Assembly: GCA_009774145.1 (NCBI GenBank)
Contig: VSND01000056.1
Span: 1 to 29,948, forward strand
Length of the DNA stretch: 29,948 nucleotides
Source of the DNA: Lachnospiraceae bacterium
Lineage (GTDB): Bacteria > Bacillota > Clostridia > Lachnospirales > Lachnospiraceae
Direction: 5' to 3'
Both the position numbers and the translations under genes were made by a program. This document shows, in pieces, positions 7,015 through 15,221 of the stretch. Below the pieces are notes generated by a model. That model saw only the letters and a list, made by a program, of their open reading frames with translations, had not been told where the DNA came from and ran no database searches. How positions within the stretch are numbered: the stretch's first letter is position 1; each line of letters begins with the position of its first letter.

Positions 7015-9776
7015 GGCCCATAAAACTGATTATGTCGGCGTTTGGCCCCTATGCGGACCGGACAGAGCTTCCTATGGAGCGTCTGGGGGAAAACGGGCTT
7101 TACCTGATTGCCGGAGACACCGGGGCGGGGAAGACGACGATCTTTGATGCCATTACCTTTGCGCTCTATGGAGAAGCCAGCGGAAATGACAGGGAGCCGG
7201 TCATGATGCGGTCCAAATATGCGGCTTTGGAGACGCCCACTTATGTGGAACTGCTGTTTTCCTATGGGAAAAACAGGTATAAGATCCGGCGGAATCCGGA
7301 TTATGAGCGTCCGGCGAAGCGCGGCAGCAAAATGACGGTCCAGAAGGCGGAGGCGGAGCTTACTCTGCCGGACGGGCGTGTGATCACGAAAAACAGAGAA
7401 GTCAACGAAGCAGTCCGTGAGATTCTGGGGGTGGACCGGGAGCAGTTTTCTCAGATCGCCATGATCGCTCAGGGAGATTTTCTGAAGCTGTTATTTGCTC
7501 CCACAGAAGAACGGAAAAACATTTTCCGGCAGATTTTCAAAACGGAACGGTTTTACAGGCTTCAGGAATGCCTGAAGGAGGAGTCCGGCGCACTGAAGGT
7601 TCAGTGGGAAAGGCAGCAGGAGAGCATTCGGCAGTACATCGGGGGGCTGGTCTGCCCAAAGGACGATGTGTGTGAAATCGAGCTTGCCAGAGCCAGGGAT
7701 GGAAAGCTTCCGATGGAGGAAACGCTCCTGCTGATCGACCGGCTTATACAGCAGGACCGGGAGACAGAACAGGCAGCAAAAGCGCAGATGAGAGAGGTGG
7801 AGCAGCAGCGCCGCAGGGTTCATGAGGATCTGACCAGGGCAGGCGAGATTGAAAAGACCAGAAAGGCGCTGGTGCAGGCAGAGCAGTCTTTAAAAGAGAA
7901 GGAAATGCTTCTGGAAACCCGAAAGTCTGCATGGGAAAGAGAGAATGCGCAGAAATTTCTTCAGGAGAAACTGCAGGAGCAGATCACAACGCTTCAGAAC
8001 GTCCTGCCCCAGTACGAGGAACTGGACCGGAACCGGAAAAACTTAATGACTGTGAAAAAACAACAGGATGCGGCCGGCGATGTGCTGCTGAAGCTGCAGG
8101 AAGGGCTTCAGAACCGGAAAGACGAGCTGGAAGGTCTTCGGGAGGAACAGAAAAGGCTGGAGGATGCAGGAGCCAATATGGAACGGTTTACGGCGCAGAT
8201 GGAAGCGGAGGACCGGCGGCATACAGAGCTGGACAGACTGAAAAAAGCGCTGTCAGAATATGCGGTCCTTCAGGAGCAGTATGAAAAATCACAGAAGGCA
8301 TACCGGCTGTCTGCAAAAAAGGCGGCGGAGCATCAGCAGGTATATCTGTCGCTGAACCAGGCGTTTCTGGACGGACAGGCAGGGATTCTGGCGGAGCATC
8401 TGACAGAAGGGAAGCCCTGTCCGGTGTGCGGTTCCATATCGCATCCCCATCCGGCAGAAAGAGGGGAAAGGGCTCCGGCAGAAAAAGAGCTGGAAGCTGC
8501 GAAAGCGGCCAGCGAGCGGGCCCAGAAGGACATGTCTGAAAAAAGCGCCGCCGCAGGAACCGCCCTGGGCCATATGAATGGAAAGCGCGGGGATATTGAG
8601 GAAAAGCTCTCCGAACTGCTGGATGGCTGCAGCTTTGAAAAAGCAGAGGAGAAGGTCTGCCAAAAGTGCGAAGAGAACCGTCAGAAAATGGAAGAACTGA
8701 AGGCTCTGGTTCAGGAAGAACAGATGCGGAAAAAGCGAAAACAGGCGCTGGATACCGGGATTCCGGAAAAAGAAGCGTCCCTTCGGCAGGCAGAAGAAGC
8801 CATAAGCTGTGAGAGAATTGCCTTTGCAGAACGGGAAGCCAGGATGAAAACGCTTTTGGAACAGACAGAGAAGCTCGCCGCATCTCTGAGTCTGAAGAGC
8901 AGAAAAGAGGCAGAGGACAGGATTTCAGAACTGTCAGACCAGAAAAGCGGACTGGAGCAGGCATGGAAAGAGGCGGAAGCTGCGTATCAGAATACACAGA
9001 ATGAGATCAGTCACTGTAGGGGCCAGGTCCTCTCTCTGAAAGGACAGCTGAAGGAAGCACCAAAACTGGATCAGGAGAAGCTGCATATCAGATGCAGTGC
9101 GCTGGATGAGCAGTATGGCAGGCTTCAGGACTGTCTGACGGATGCGGGCAGCCGGCTTGCTGCCAATACCACTGCGCTGGACCGCATCCGCTGCCAGTCG
9201 GAAGCTTTGTCGGATACGGAAAAAAGGTGGGGATGGATGAAGGCGCTGTCCAGCACCGCCAACGGCAATCTCTCCGGGCAGGAGAAGGTTATGCTGGAGA
9301 CCTATATTCAGATGACGTATTTTGACCGTATCATTGTCCGGGCCAATACACGATTTATGGTCATGTCCGGCGGACAGTACGAACTGAAACGCAGAGCAGA
9401 GGCGGATAATAACCGGCGCCAGAGCGGGCTGGAGCTGGATGTGATCGACCATTATAACGGCACGCGGAGGAGCGTAAAGACCCTGTCCGGCGGGGAGAGC
9501 TTTCTTGCGTCCCTGTCTCTTGCGCTGGGGCTTTCGGATGAGATACAGTCTTCTGCAGGCGGAATCCGGCTGGATACCATGTTTGTGGACGAGGGCTTCG
9601 GGTCTTTGGACGAGGAGTCCCTCCGGCAGGCGCTCCGGGCGCTGTCCGCGCTTTCGGAGGGCAACCGGCTGGTGGGGATCATTTCCCATGTGGCGGAGCT
9701 GAAGGAGCGGATCGACCGGCAGATCGTGGTTACAAAGGACCGGGACGGAGGCAGCCGGGCACAGATCAGGGAGTGA
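7011..9776 (+). CDS. sbcC: Exonuclease subunit SbcC
   Basis: The 921-residue SMC-like ATPase is the Rad50-type partner of SbcD. The N-terminal P-loop AGDTGAGKTT lies at about 34-43. A long coiled coil runs to a central zinc hook CPVC (Cys470, Cys473), where two molecules dimerise, and a second coiled coil returns. The C-terminal half-ATPase has signature LSGGESFLASLSLALGL near 824 and Walker B TMFVDEGFGSLDEES near 855-869. The length is somewhat short beside the roughly 1050 residues of E. coli SbcC, as in many Firmicutes. It overlaps sbcD by 4 bases. The next gene starts only 28 bases downstream. Confidence 0.95.
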   Translation: MRPIKLIMSAFGPYADRTELPMERLGENGLYLIAGDTGAGKTTIFDAITFALYGEASGNDREPVMMRSKYAALETPTYVELLFSYGKNRYKIRRNPDYERPAKRGSKMTVQKAEAELTLPDGRVITKNREVNEAVREILGVDREQFSQIAMIAQGDFLKLLFAPTEERKNIFRQIFKTERFYRLQECLKEESGALKVQWERQQESIRQYIGGLVCPKDDVCEIELARARDGKLPMEETLLLIDRLIQQDRETEQAAKAQMREVEQQRRRVHEDLTRAGEIEKTRKALVQAEQSLKEKEMLLETRKSAWERENAQKFLQEKLQEQITTLQNVLPQYEELDRNRKNLMTVKKQQDAAGDVLLKLQEGLQNRKDELEGLREEQKRLEDAGANMERFTAQMEAEDRRHTELDRLKKALSEYAVLQEQYEKSQKAYRLSAKKAAEHQQVYLSLNQAFLDGQAGILAEHLTEGKPCPVCGSISHPHPAERGERAPAEKELEAAKAASERAQKDMSEKSAAAGTALGHMNGKRGDIEEKLSELLDGCSFEKAEEKVCQKCEENRQKMEELKALVQEEQMRKKRKQALDTGIPEKEASLRQAEEAISCERIAFAEREARMKTLLEQTEKLAASLSLKSRKEAEDRISELSDQKSGLEQAWKEAEAAYQNTQNEISHCRGQVLSLKGQLKEAPKLDQEKLHIRCSALDEQYGRLQDCLTDAGSRLAANTTALDRIRCQSEALSDTEKRWGWMKALSSTANGNLSGQEKVMLETYIQMTYFDRIIVRANTRFMVMSGGQYELKRRAEADNNRRQSGLELDVIDHYNGTRRSVKTLSGGESFLASLSLALGLSDEIQSSAGGIRLDTMFVDEGFGSLDEESLRQALRALSALSEGNRLVGIISHVAELKERIDRQIVVTKDRDGGSRAQIRE

Positions 9777-9804
9777 AGATCATACAGTTTATGGAGGAAA
9801 CGGC

Positions 9805-11181
9805 ATGGAAGAGAAGAAAAAGAAACAGGTCAGAGGGATTCGGATCAGTACAGTGAATATGATTATGATATTCATATCCTGTGCACTGTATGTTTTGCTG
9901 ATTACAGCCACTGTCCGTGTCTCGGACAGATATAAGGATGTACACAGTTCAATGGACGACTATATTGCCTTTGAGGAAAATGAGGCACTCCTGACAGACG
10001 GATCGGCCTATCTGACGGAACAGGTACGGCTCTACACCGTGACGCTGGAACCGCAATATATGGAAGCGTATTTTACGGAAGCAAACGTCACAAAGCGCAG
10101 AGAGACGGCGCTGGAGGAGCTTAAGACCAGTCATGAAGGAAATAAGGCGTATGAGTATCTGGCGGAGGCGCTTGGGCATTCCAACGATCTGATGAACGAT
10201 GAGATCTATGCCATGCGGCTGATCTCGGAGGCGCAGGGATATCCGGAAGACCGCCTGCCGGAGGAAGTACAGGCGGTTCCTCTGAACGACGGGGATCAGA
10301 ATATGAGTCAGGAGGAGATGATCCGAAAGGCAAGGGAGATCGTCTTCGGAACCTCCTATCAGGAAGTGAAGACCCGGATCTCCGACAGTGTGAACAGTTC
10401 CGTGGAGAGTATTCATGAGATGACTCATCAGCAGATGCTGGGAGACGCAGAAGAGCTGGAATCTACGATGGCCATTCAGCGGAGACTGATCAGCATACTT
10501 TTTGTGGAGACGATTGCCACGTTTCTTCTGATTATCATGCTGATTATCAAGCCGCTTCGGGTTTATGTCAACTGTATCAAAGAAGAAAAAATGATGGAGA
10601 TCACCGGTTCCTATGAATTTAAGTATCTGGCGCTTACATACAATGATATTTTCGAGATCAAAAATGCCAATGAAGCCATGCTGCGTTACCGGGCGGAGCA
10701 CGATCCGCTGACCGGTATCGTGAACCGGGGCGGATTTGAACAGCTGAAAAACATGTTCCGGGTGAAGGATGTGGCGCTGGGCCTTCTGATTGTTGATGTG
10801 GACAAATTCAAGCTGGTCAATGACGGGTATGGCCATGAAGTTGGAGATCAGGTGCTGAAAAAAGTGGCAGCATTTCTGAAAGATGGATTTCGCGCTACGG
10901 ACTATCCGGCGCGGATCGGCGGGGACGAATTCGCAGTTATCCTGACCAGCATGTCGGAAGAGATGCAGGGGGCGGTCGAGCGGAAGATCGCAGAGATGAA
11001 TGACCGGCTGATGCATCCGAACGACGGACTGCCGCAGGTATCTTTAAGTGTGGGCGGAGCATTTTCAGAGAACGGTTTTACGGACGACCTGTATCAGAAA
11101 GCGGATGCGGCGCTGTATGTGGTCAAAGAGAACGGACGCTGCGGGTGCCGGTTCTATGAGGAAGGAATGAAAACCTCATAA
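9805..11181 (+). CDS. Membrane-bound GGDEF diguanylate cyclase
   Basis: The 458-residue protein should make the second messenger c-di-GMP from two GTP. One membrane segment lies at about 17-37 and a second at about 229-248. Between them is a roughly 190-residue, mostly helical extracytoplasmic sensor with no family I can name. After a short linker the GGDEF domain (about 290-455) starts at HDPLTGIVNRGGF, includes DVDKFKLVNDGYGH and has an intact active site RIGGDEFAVI (GGDEF at 372-376). RATD at 363-366, five residues before GGDEF, is a canonical RxxD inhibitory site, so product feedback is expected. The start at 9805 follows GGAGG. The 28-base gap after sbcC suggests it shares the operon, although no functional link to DNA repair is obvious. 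Confidence 0.9.
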   Translation: MEEKKKKQVRGIRISTVNMIMIFISCALYVLLITATVRVSDRYKDVHSSMDDYIAFEENEALLTDGSAYLTEQVRLYTVTLEPQYMEAYFTEANVTKRRETALEELKTSHEGNKAYEYLAEALGHSNDLMNDEIYAMRLISEAQGYPEDRLPEEVQAVPLNDGDQNMSQEEMIRKAREIVFGTSYQEVKTRISDSVNSSVESIHEMTHQQMLGDAEELESTMAIQRRLISILFVETIATFLLIIMLIIKPLRVYVNCIKEEKMMEITGSYEFKYLALTYNDIFEIKNANEAMLRYRAEHDPLTGIVNRGGFEQLKNMFRVKDVALGLLIVDVDKFKLVNDGYGHEVGDQVLKKVAAFLKDGFRATDYPARIGGDEFAVILTSMSEEMQGAVERKIAEMNDRLMHPNDGLPQVSLSVGGAFSENGFTDDLYQKADAALYVVKENGRCGCRFYEEGMKTS

Positions 11182-11320
11182 GATACAGCGGAGGAAGGAA
11201 AAGCCGGATAAAACAGCATGATCTCAGGGAATGCCGGAACACTTTCCTGATACGGAATGCCGGGAGGCTGTTATGAAAACACAGGGTGATAAAAACAGAA
11301 AAGAAAGAGGAAACAGGGCG

Positions 11321-12241
11321 ATGAAATATCTGATAATCGGAGCCGGAGGGACCGGCGGATGTATCGGGGCATATATGACAGAGGCAGGAAAGGATGTGAC
11401 GCTGATTGCAAGGGGCGCGCATCTGGCGGCCATGCAGGCGGACGGGCTTCGCATGGAGACGACAAAAAAAGGAAATTATACAGTAAAGCCTGTGAAGGCG
11501 GCGGATATGGAGCACTATGGGGAGCGGCCGGATGTGGTCTTTGTCTGTGTGAAGGGCTATTCTCTGAAGGAGACGGTGCCGTTTATCCGCAGAGCGGCAG
11601 GACCGGAGACTGTGGTCATACCGATTCTGAACATCTACGGAACCGGCGGCAGGCTCCAGGAACAGCTGCCGGAACTTCTGGTAACAGACGGATGTATCTA
11701 CATTGCGGCGGAGATCAAAGAACCGGGCTGTCTGTGGCAGAACGGCGACATCTTCCGGGTGGTGTTTGGAGTGCGTAAGCCTTCAGAGTACCGTGCGGTT
11801 CTGGCAGAAGTAAAAAAGGATCTGGACGACAGCGGAATTACAGGTGTATTGTCAGATAATATACAGCGGGATGCACTGCAGAAATTTTCGTATGTCTCAC
11901 CGGCAGCGACGTGCGGGCAGTACTATGACGCCATGGCAGGAGAGATGCAGAAGCCGGGAAAGGTTCGGGATACTTTTGCGGCGCTGATTGCAGAGATCGA
12001 TGCATTGGCAGCGGCTATGGGGATTCACTTTGAAACGGATATCGTGCAGACGAATCTGGATATTCTGGACAGCCTGACACCAGAAGCATCCACCTCCATG
12101 CAGCGGGATGTGAAAAAAGGAAAAGCTTCCGAGATGGACGGCCTGGTCTTCGAAGTGGTCCGGATGGGAAGAAAATACGGAGTAAAGCTGCCGGTTTATG
12201 AAAAAATTGCCGGGGAACTGAGACAGAGGGGATTTTCGTAA
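11321..12241 (+). CDS. PanE/ApbA-family ketopantoate reductase-like dehydrogenase
   Basis: The 306-residue protein resembles NADPH-dependent 2-dehydropantoate 2-reductases. A Rossmann start MKYLIIGAGGTGG carries the GxGxxG dinucleotide loop (7-12). VVFVCVKGYSL (about 67-77) is the conserved lysine-containing strand, and the C-terminal helical domain includes QKFSYVSPAATCG and TSMQRDVKKGKASEMDGL, a family hallmark. The exact substrate is uncertain because many paralogues act on other 2-oxo acids, so I give no panE symbol. The start at 11321 matches the family N-terminus and follows AAAGAGG. Upstream in-frame starts at 11231 and 11273 would add a charged leader. The 11273 ATG has a good GGGAGG and could be used for a longer form. 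Confidence 0.85.
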   Translation: MKYLIIGAGGTGGCIGAYMTEAGKDVTLIARGAHLAAMQADGLRMETTKKGNYTVKPVKAADMEHYGERPDVVFVCVKGYSLKETVPFIRRAAGPETVVIPILNIYGTGGRLQEQLPELLVTDGCIYIAAEIKEPGCLWQNGDIFRVVFGVRKPSEYRAVLAEVKKDLDDSGITGVLSDNIQRDALQKFSYVSPAATCGQYYDAMAGEMQKPGKVRDTFAALIAEIDALAAAMGIHFETDIVQTNLDILDSLTPEASTSMQRDVKKGKASEMDGLVFEVVRMGRKYGVKLPVYEKIAGELRQRGFS

Positions 12242-12249
12242 GGAAGATG

Positions 12250-12278
12250 TTGATGTCCCCGGACATTCTGTATATAAT
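12250..12278 (+). promoter_or_regulatory. Sigma-A-type promoter for the NifX-like gene
   Basis: TTGATG (12250-12255) and TATAAT (12273-12278) have a perfect 17-base spacer. The site lies just after the reductase stop and 42 bases before the next start, so the NifX-like gene is its own transcription unit. Confidence 0.75.
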
Positions 12279-12319
12279 AGAACCTGAAAAGAATTCAGAA
12301 AAAAGGAGGTCATCAGGCG

Positions 12320-12712
12320 ATGAAGATTGGTGTGACTTACGAGAACGGACAGATTTTTCAGCATTTCGGACATACGGAGCAGTTCAGGGTGTATGAAGTG
12401 CAGAATGGAAAAGTGGTATCCTCTACGGTTGTGGATACAAATGGAAGCGGGCACGGAGCACTGGCGGGATTTCTGAAGGAACAGCAGGTGGATACCCTGA
12501 TCTGCGGGGGGATCGGCGCAGGCGCACAGAACGCGCTGGCAGCAGCCGGGATCCGGCTCTACGGCGGCGTATCCGGCGATGCGGATGCGGCGGTGGAGGC
12601 GCTTCTGAAAGGGGAGCTGGACTACAACCCCAATGTGCAGTGCAACCATCATGGAGAGCATCACGGCGGAAACTGCGGAAACCATGGATGCGGGGAGCAT
12701 ACCTGCGGGTGA
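12320..12712 (+). CDS. NifX/NifB-like dinitrogenase cofactor-family protein with His/Cys tail
   Basis: The 130-residue protein has the small alpha/beta fold of the dinitrogenase iron-molybdenum cofactor biosynthesis family (MKIGVTYENGQIFQHFGHTE at the N-terminus, LICGGIGAGAQNAL at about 60-73). Such proteins carry iron-sulfur or FeMo precursors, but many occur without nitrogenase and have no known role. No nif genes are in this window. The last 23 residues (108-130) are dense in metal ligands, with five His-Gly or His-His elements and four Cys (108, 119, 124, 129), and would bind metal. AAGGAGG precedes the ATG by 11 bases. The gene has its own promoter and terminator. Confidence 0.85.
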   Translation: MKIGVTYENGQIFQHFGHTEQFRVYEVQNGKVVSSTVVDTNGSGHGALAGFLKEQQVDTLICGGIGAGAQNALAAAGIRLYGGVSGDADAAVEALLKGELDYNPNVQCNHHGEHHGGNCGNHGCGEHTCG

Positions 12713-12743
12713 CGGTTGAAAAAAGACAGAATGACAGAGAAAA

Positions 12744-12766
12744 GGGCATTTTACAATGCCCTTTTT
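12744..12766 (+). terminator. Rho-independent terminator after the NifX-like gene
   Basis: GGGCATT (12744-12750) pairs perfectly with AATGCCC (12755-12761) around a TTAC loop, followed by TTTTT. An A run before the stem would extend it against the T run, so it may also work on the other strand. Confidence 0.82.
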
Positions 12767-12777
12767 ACGGAGATCAG

Positions 12778-12975
12778 ATGAAAAAAGAACTGGATTATTT
12801 TCAAGTTGAACATTTATACGGCGGGTGTCAGGACTGGTTTACGGATCCCATGATGAAGATGGGGGGATGTGCAGCAATCGCCGCATGCGAGAGCTGCATT
12901 TATTTTGACCTTCATTATGGTACAAAGCTTTATCCATTTGAGAAAAACAGACTTGGAAGAAAAGATTATATTTGA
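12778..12975 (+). pseudogene. Truncated 5' fragment of a Cys-containing hypothetical protein
   Basis: The 65-residue frame begins MKKELDYFQVEHLYGG and includes QDWFTDPMMKMGGCAA and CESCIYFDLHYGTKLYP, ending KNRLGRKDYI. From memory, clostridial proteins sharing the GGxQxWFxDPxMxxGGCAAxxACxSCIYF opening continue for well over 100 more residues after the KDY motif. I therefore read this as the 5' remnant of a longer gene rather than a complete small protein. The TGA at 12973 follows directly. GGAG lies nine bases before the ATG at 12778. It sits just after the terminator and just before the defence island's promoter, so the truncation point may mark the left edge of inserted DNA. Confidence 0.55.
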
Positions 12976-13015
12976 TAGAATGAAGGGCTGTTTATCTGAA
13001 AATCGGCTGTTTGGC

Positions 13016-13044
13016 TTGAAATGAGGACATCTTAATAGTATACT
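13016..13044 (+). promoter_or_regulatory. Sigma-A-type promoter upstream of the Rpn-Wadjet genes
   Basis: TTGAAA (13016-13021) and TATACT (13039-13044) are separated by exactly 17 bases. The Rpn start lies 28 bases beyond the -10 box. No terminator is seen before jetD, so this promoter may also feed the Wadjet operon. Confidence 0.68.
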
Positions 13045-13071
13045 GAAATCAGTAAGGGAAAGGAATACAGT

Positions 13072-14061
13072 ATGGCGAAGACGCAGGACCTGAAGCCGGA
13101 TACTGTACTGAAGAATTACTGGCGCAATAATGATCAGTTTGCAGATTTTTTCAATGCCGTTCTTTTTGACGGGAGACCGGTGATCCGGCCGGAGGAGCTG
13201 GAGGATGTGGACACGGAAGAGTCTGTCATTCTGGAGCATCGAAAATATGCAGAGAGTATCAAAGCGTCCAGGGATAACATAAAGATACAGAAGAGATCCA
13301 GAACACATGGAGTAGAATTTGTCATGCTGGGTCTGGAAAGTCAGGAGCATATCCATTATGCCATGCCCATACGGGTCATGGGATATGATTACAGCACATA
13401 TAAAAAACAGTACGACAGCAATGCGAAAAAGTATAAGACAGCAGATGGTATGAAGCCGGATGAGTATCTGTCCAGAATGAAGAAGACGGACCGGTTTATG
13501 CCGGTGATCACCGTAGTCGTCTATTACGGTGAAAAGCCATGGGATGGTGCTTTGACACTGCATGATATGCTGCATATTCCGGAAGAAATGAAAAAATATG
13601 TGAACGATTATCAGATGCTGCTTGTGGAAGCGAGGCAGAACAATCTGGTTCTGCATAACAGCAACAATATCGATCTGTTTCATCTTCTGGAGATTATCCT
13701 GGATAAAAGTATTCCCGGGAATGAGGCAAAAGCAAAGGCGATACAATACAGTGAGGAACATCAGACAGATAAGTCGGTGATCATGGCGGTTGCAGGAGCA
13801 ACAGATGGTAAGCTTGATTATCATGCTTTTGAAAAGGAGGGCGGCAGAATGTGTACATTATTTGAAGAGATTGCGAAAGAGGGCAAGATGAAAGGAAGAG
13901 AAGAAGGAAGAGAAGAAGGCAAGGCAGAAGAGATCGTCGAGACCGGCATGGAATTTCATCTTTCCGAGCAGGAGATTCTGGATAGACTGCAGAGAAAGCT
14001 GAACATAACGCCTTCAAAAGCACAGGAGTATTACCGACAATATAACAGACAGATGGTGTAA
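13072..14061 (+). CDS. Rpn-family PD-(D/E)XK nuclease
   Basis: The 329-residue protein belongs to the Rpn (recombination-promoting nuclease, formerly 'transposase') group, DNA endonucleases now linked to phage defence. The nuclease core includes DNIKIQKRSR (Asp68) and the strand VEFVMLGLESQEHIHYAMP, in which Glu89 and Gln91 form the ExQ version of the motif. RVMGYDYSTYKKQ, VITVVVYYGEKPWDGALTLHDML and the later helical segments are typical. A charged linker with GREEGREEGK leads to a 50-residue C-terminal domain ending in Tyr/Gln-rich sequence. The start at 13072 follows AAGGGAAAGGA. The gene holds an internal in-frame start with a strong ribosome binding site (separate entry). It lies 44 bases before jetD and probably shares its transcript. 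Confidence 0.85.
   Translation: MAKTQDLKPDTVLKNYWRNNDQFADFFNAVLFDGRPVIRPEELEDVDTEESVILEHRKYAESIKASRDNIKIQKRSRTHGVEFVMLGLESQEHIHYAMPIRVMGYDYSTYKKQYDSNAKKYKTADGMKPDEYLSRMKKTDRFMPVITVVVYYGEKPWDGALTLHDMLHIPEEMKKYVNDYQMLLVEARQNNLVLHNSNNIDLFHLLEIILDKSIPGNEAKAKAIQYSEEHQTDKSVIMAVAGATDGKLDYHAFEKEGGRMCTLFEEIAKEGKMKGREEGREEGKAEEIVETGMEFHLSEQEILDRLQRKLNITPSKAQEYYRQYNRQMV
13849..14061 (+). CDS. Putative intragenic small Rpn product (in-frame C-terminal 70 residues)
   Basis: Inside the Rpn gene, AAAGGAGGG at 13833-13841 lies 8 bases before ATG 13849, a better ribosome binding site than that of the full-length start. Translation there would give the last 70 residues, MCTLFEEIAKEGKMKG to the shared stop, without the nuclease domain. 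For E. coli Rpn proteins, short in-frame C-terminal products made from internal starts are known to bind and inhibit the full-length toxin. This is inference from sequence plus that precedent. The glutamate-glycine codons upstream could in principle create the site by chance. Confidence 0.5.
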   Translation: MCTLFEEIAKEGKMKGREEGREEGKAEEIVETGMEFHLSEQEILDRLQRKLNITPSKAQEYYRQYNRQMV

Positions 14062-14105
14062 TCACCGGTCAGGGCACAAGTCCGCAGACAGGAGCTTATT
14101 GATCT

Positions 14106-15092
14106 ATGAAAAAACGCATCACCCTTGAAACACTTCTTGCCCGGAGCCGGAAGTCGGACTACAAAGAGCAGTACAGCTACATCACCGGGCTTCTGGGAGC
14201 AGGCAGGATCAGGCCTTTGAAAGCATCCGGAAAGAACGGCAAGAAACCGGCGCTTTACCGAGAGTACTGGCTTGAGGAGGAAAAAGAGGACTTTGGTCCG
14301 CTTCTGGAAGAACTGAAGTTTTGCCTGGTTCCGACCATTTCCGTTGATTATTATCAGTCACATCCTGAAGTGTATCATCAGGAACGGCCGTGGGTATTAT
14401 TGCTGAATGCATGGCTTCGGAAGAACAAAAACCGCCCGTTGATTTCGGAATCCATGAATGAACGCAGTTTTGAGATCTGGGGCAGGGAAAAGTTCCTGAC
14501 GAAGGAACAGGGGAAGAAGATCCTGAAGCACTGCGGGATACCTCTGGAGACGCTGAATCTGTATGAGACCACAGAGCCGCTTTCTTACTATGCCCATACG
14601 AGAACGGTTCCTCAGAACCTGCTGATTCTGGAGAACAAAGATACTTTCTACAGTATGCGCCGCCATCTTCTGAACGGAACGGAGTCGGTCTTTCGGATTC
14701 CCATAGGGACCCTGATCTACGGCGCCGGGAAGGGGATCTTACGTTCCTTTCAGGATTTTGATCTCTGTGTGGAGCCTTATATGACGGACCGGAGGAATCA
14801 GATCTGGTATTTCGGAGACCTGGATTATGAAGGAATCGGCATCTGGGAGAATCTGTCAAATCTCTGTCAGCCCCGCCGGCAGATTCGTCCGTTCTGTCCG
14901 GCATACGAAGCCATGCTTAAAAAGGCAGAATCGATCGGAACGCTGCCAGCTACCAAAGAGCAGCAGAACCGGAACATTGAAAACACTTTTTTTCAGTATT
15001 TTTCTGATGAAATTTCAGAAAAAATGAAACGGATTCTGGAGAATGAGACTTATATACCGCAGGAAATTTTAAATATTACAGATTTTTCATAA
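14106..15092 (+). CDS. jetD: Wadjet JetD, Toprim-type DNA nuclease subunit
   Basis: The 328-residue protein matches JetD (DUF3322/DUF2220), the Toprim-containing nuclease that cuts plasmid DNA once the Jet SMC complex has sensed a small circle. The Toprim acidic residues are Glu176 in LLILENKDTF and Asp238/Asp240 in YFGDLDYEGIGIW. The N-terminal 130 residues would form the winged-helix arm that dimerises and contacts DNA (SMNERSFEIWGREKFL is typical). The start at 14106 follows AGGAG by 10 bases. It comes first, before jetA, instead of last as in the jetABCD naming order. It is separated from jetA by 129 bases that hold no convincing gene. Confidence 0.88.
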   Translation: MKKRITLETLLARSRKSDYKEQYSYITGLLGAGRIRPLKASGKNGKKPALYREYWLEEEKEDFGPLLEELKFCLVPTISVDYYQSHPEVYHQERPWVLLLNAWLRKNKNRPLISESMNERSFEIWGREKFLTKEQGKKILKHCGIPLETLNLYETTEPLSYYAHTRTVPQNLLILENKDTFYSMRRHLLNGTESVFRIPIGTLIYGAGKGILRSFQDFDLCVEPYMTDRRNQIWYFGDLDYEGIGIWENLSNLCQPRRQIRPFCPAYEAMLKKAESIGTLPATKEQQNRNIENTFFQYFSDEISEKMKRILENETYIPQEILNITDFS

Positions 15093-15221
15093 CCATGTAT
15101 ACACTAAAATATGAGAATTACAGAAGGGATCTGTCGCTGTCCATAAACGGCGGTTTTGGGTGGGCCTGTATCCTAGCCCCCGGATTGCGTCCAGGCAGAT
15201 AGAAACAAGAAAGGATATCCC

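Noticed and set aside
11231..11320. N-terminal extensions of the PanE-like reductase from ATG 11231 or 11273
   Set aside because: The Rossmann family begins directly at MKYLIIGAGG, and the extension is a charged run without a domain. The 11273 start has a fair ribosome binding site, so it is mentioned in the gene entry but not called.
15095..15202. 35-codon open frame between jetD and jetA (MYTLKYENYRRDLSLSINGG...)
   Set aside because: It has no ribosome binding site and no recognisable family, and it overlaps nothing conserved that I can see. A frame this short in a 129-base gap is likely by chance.
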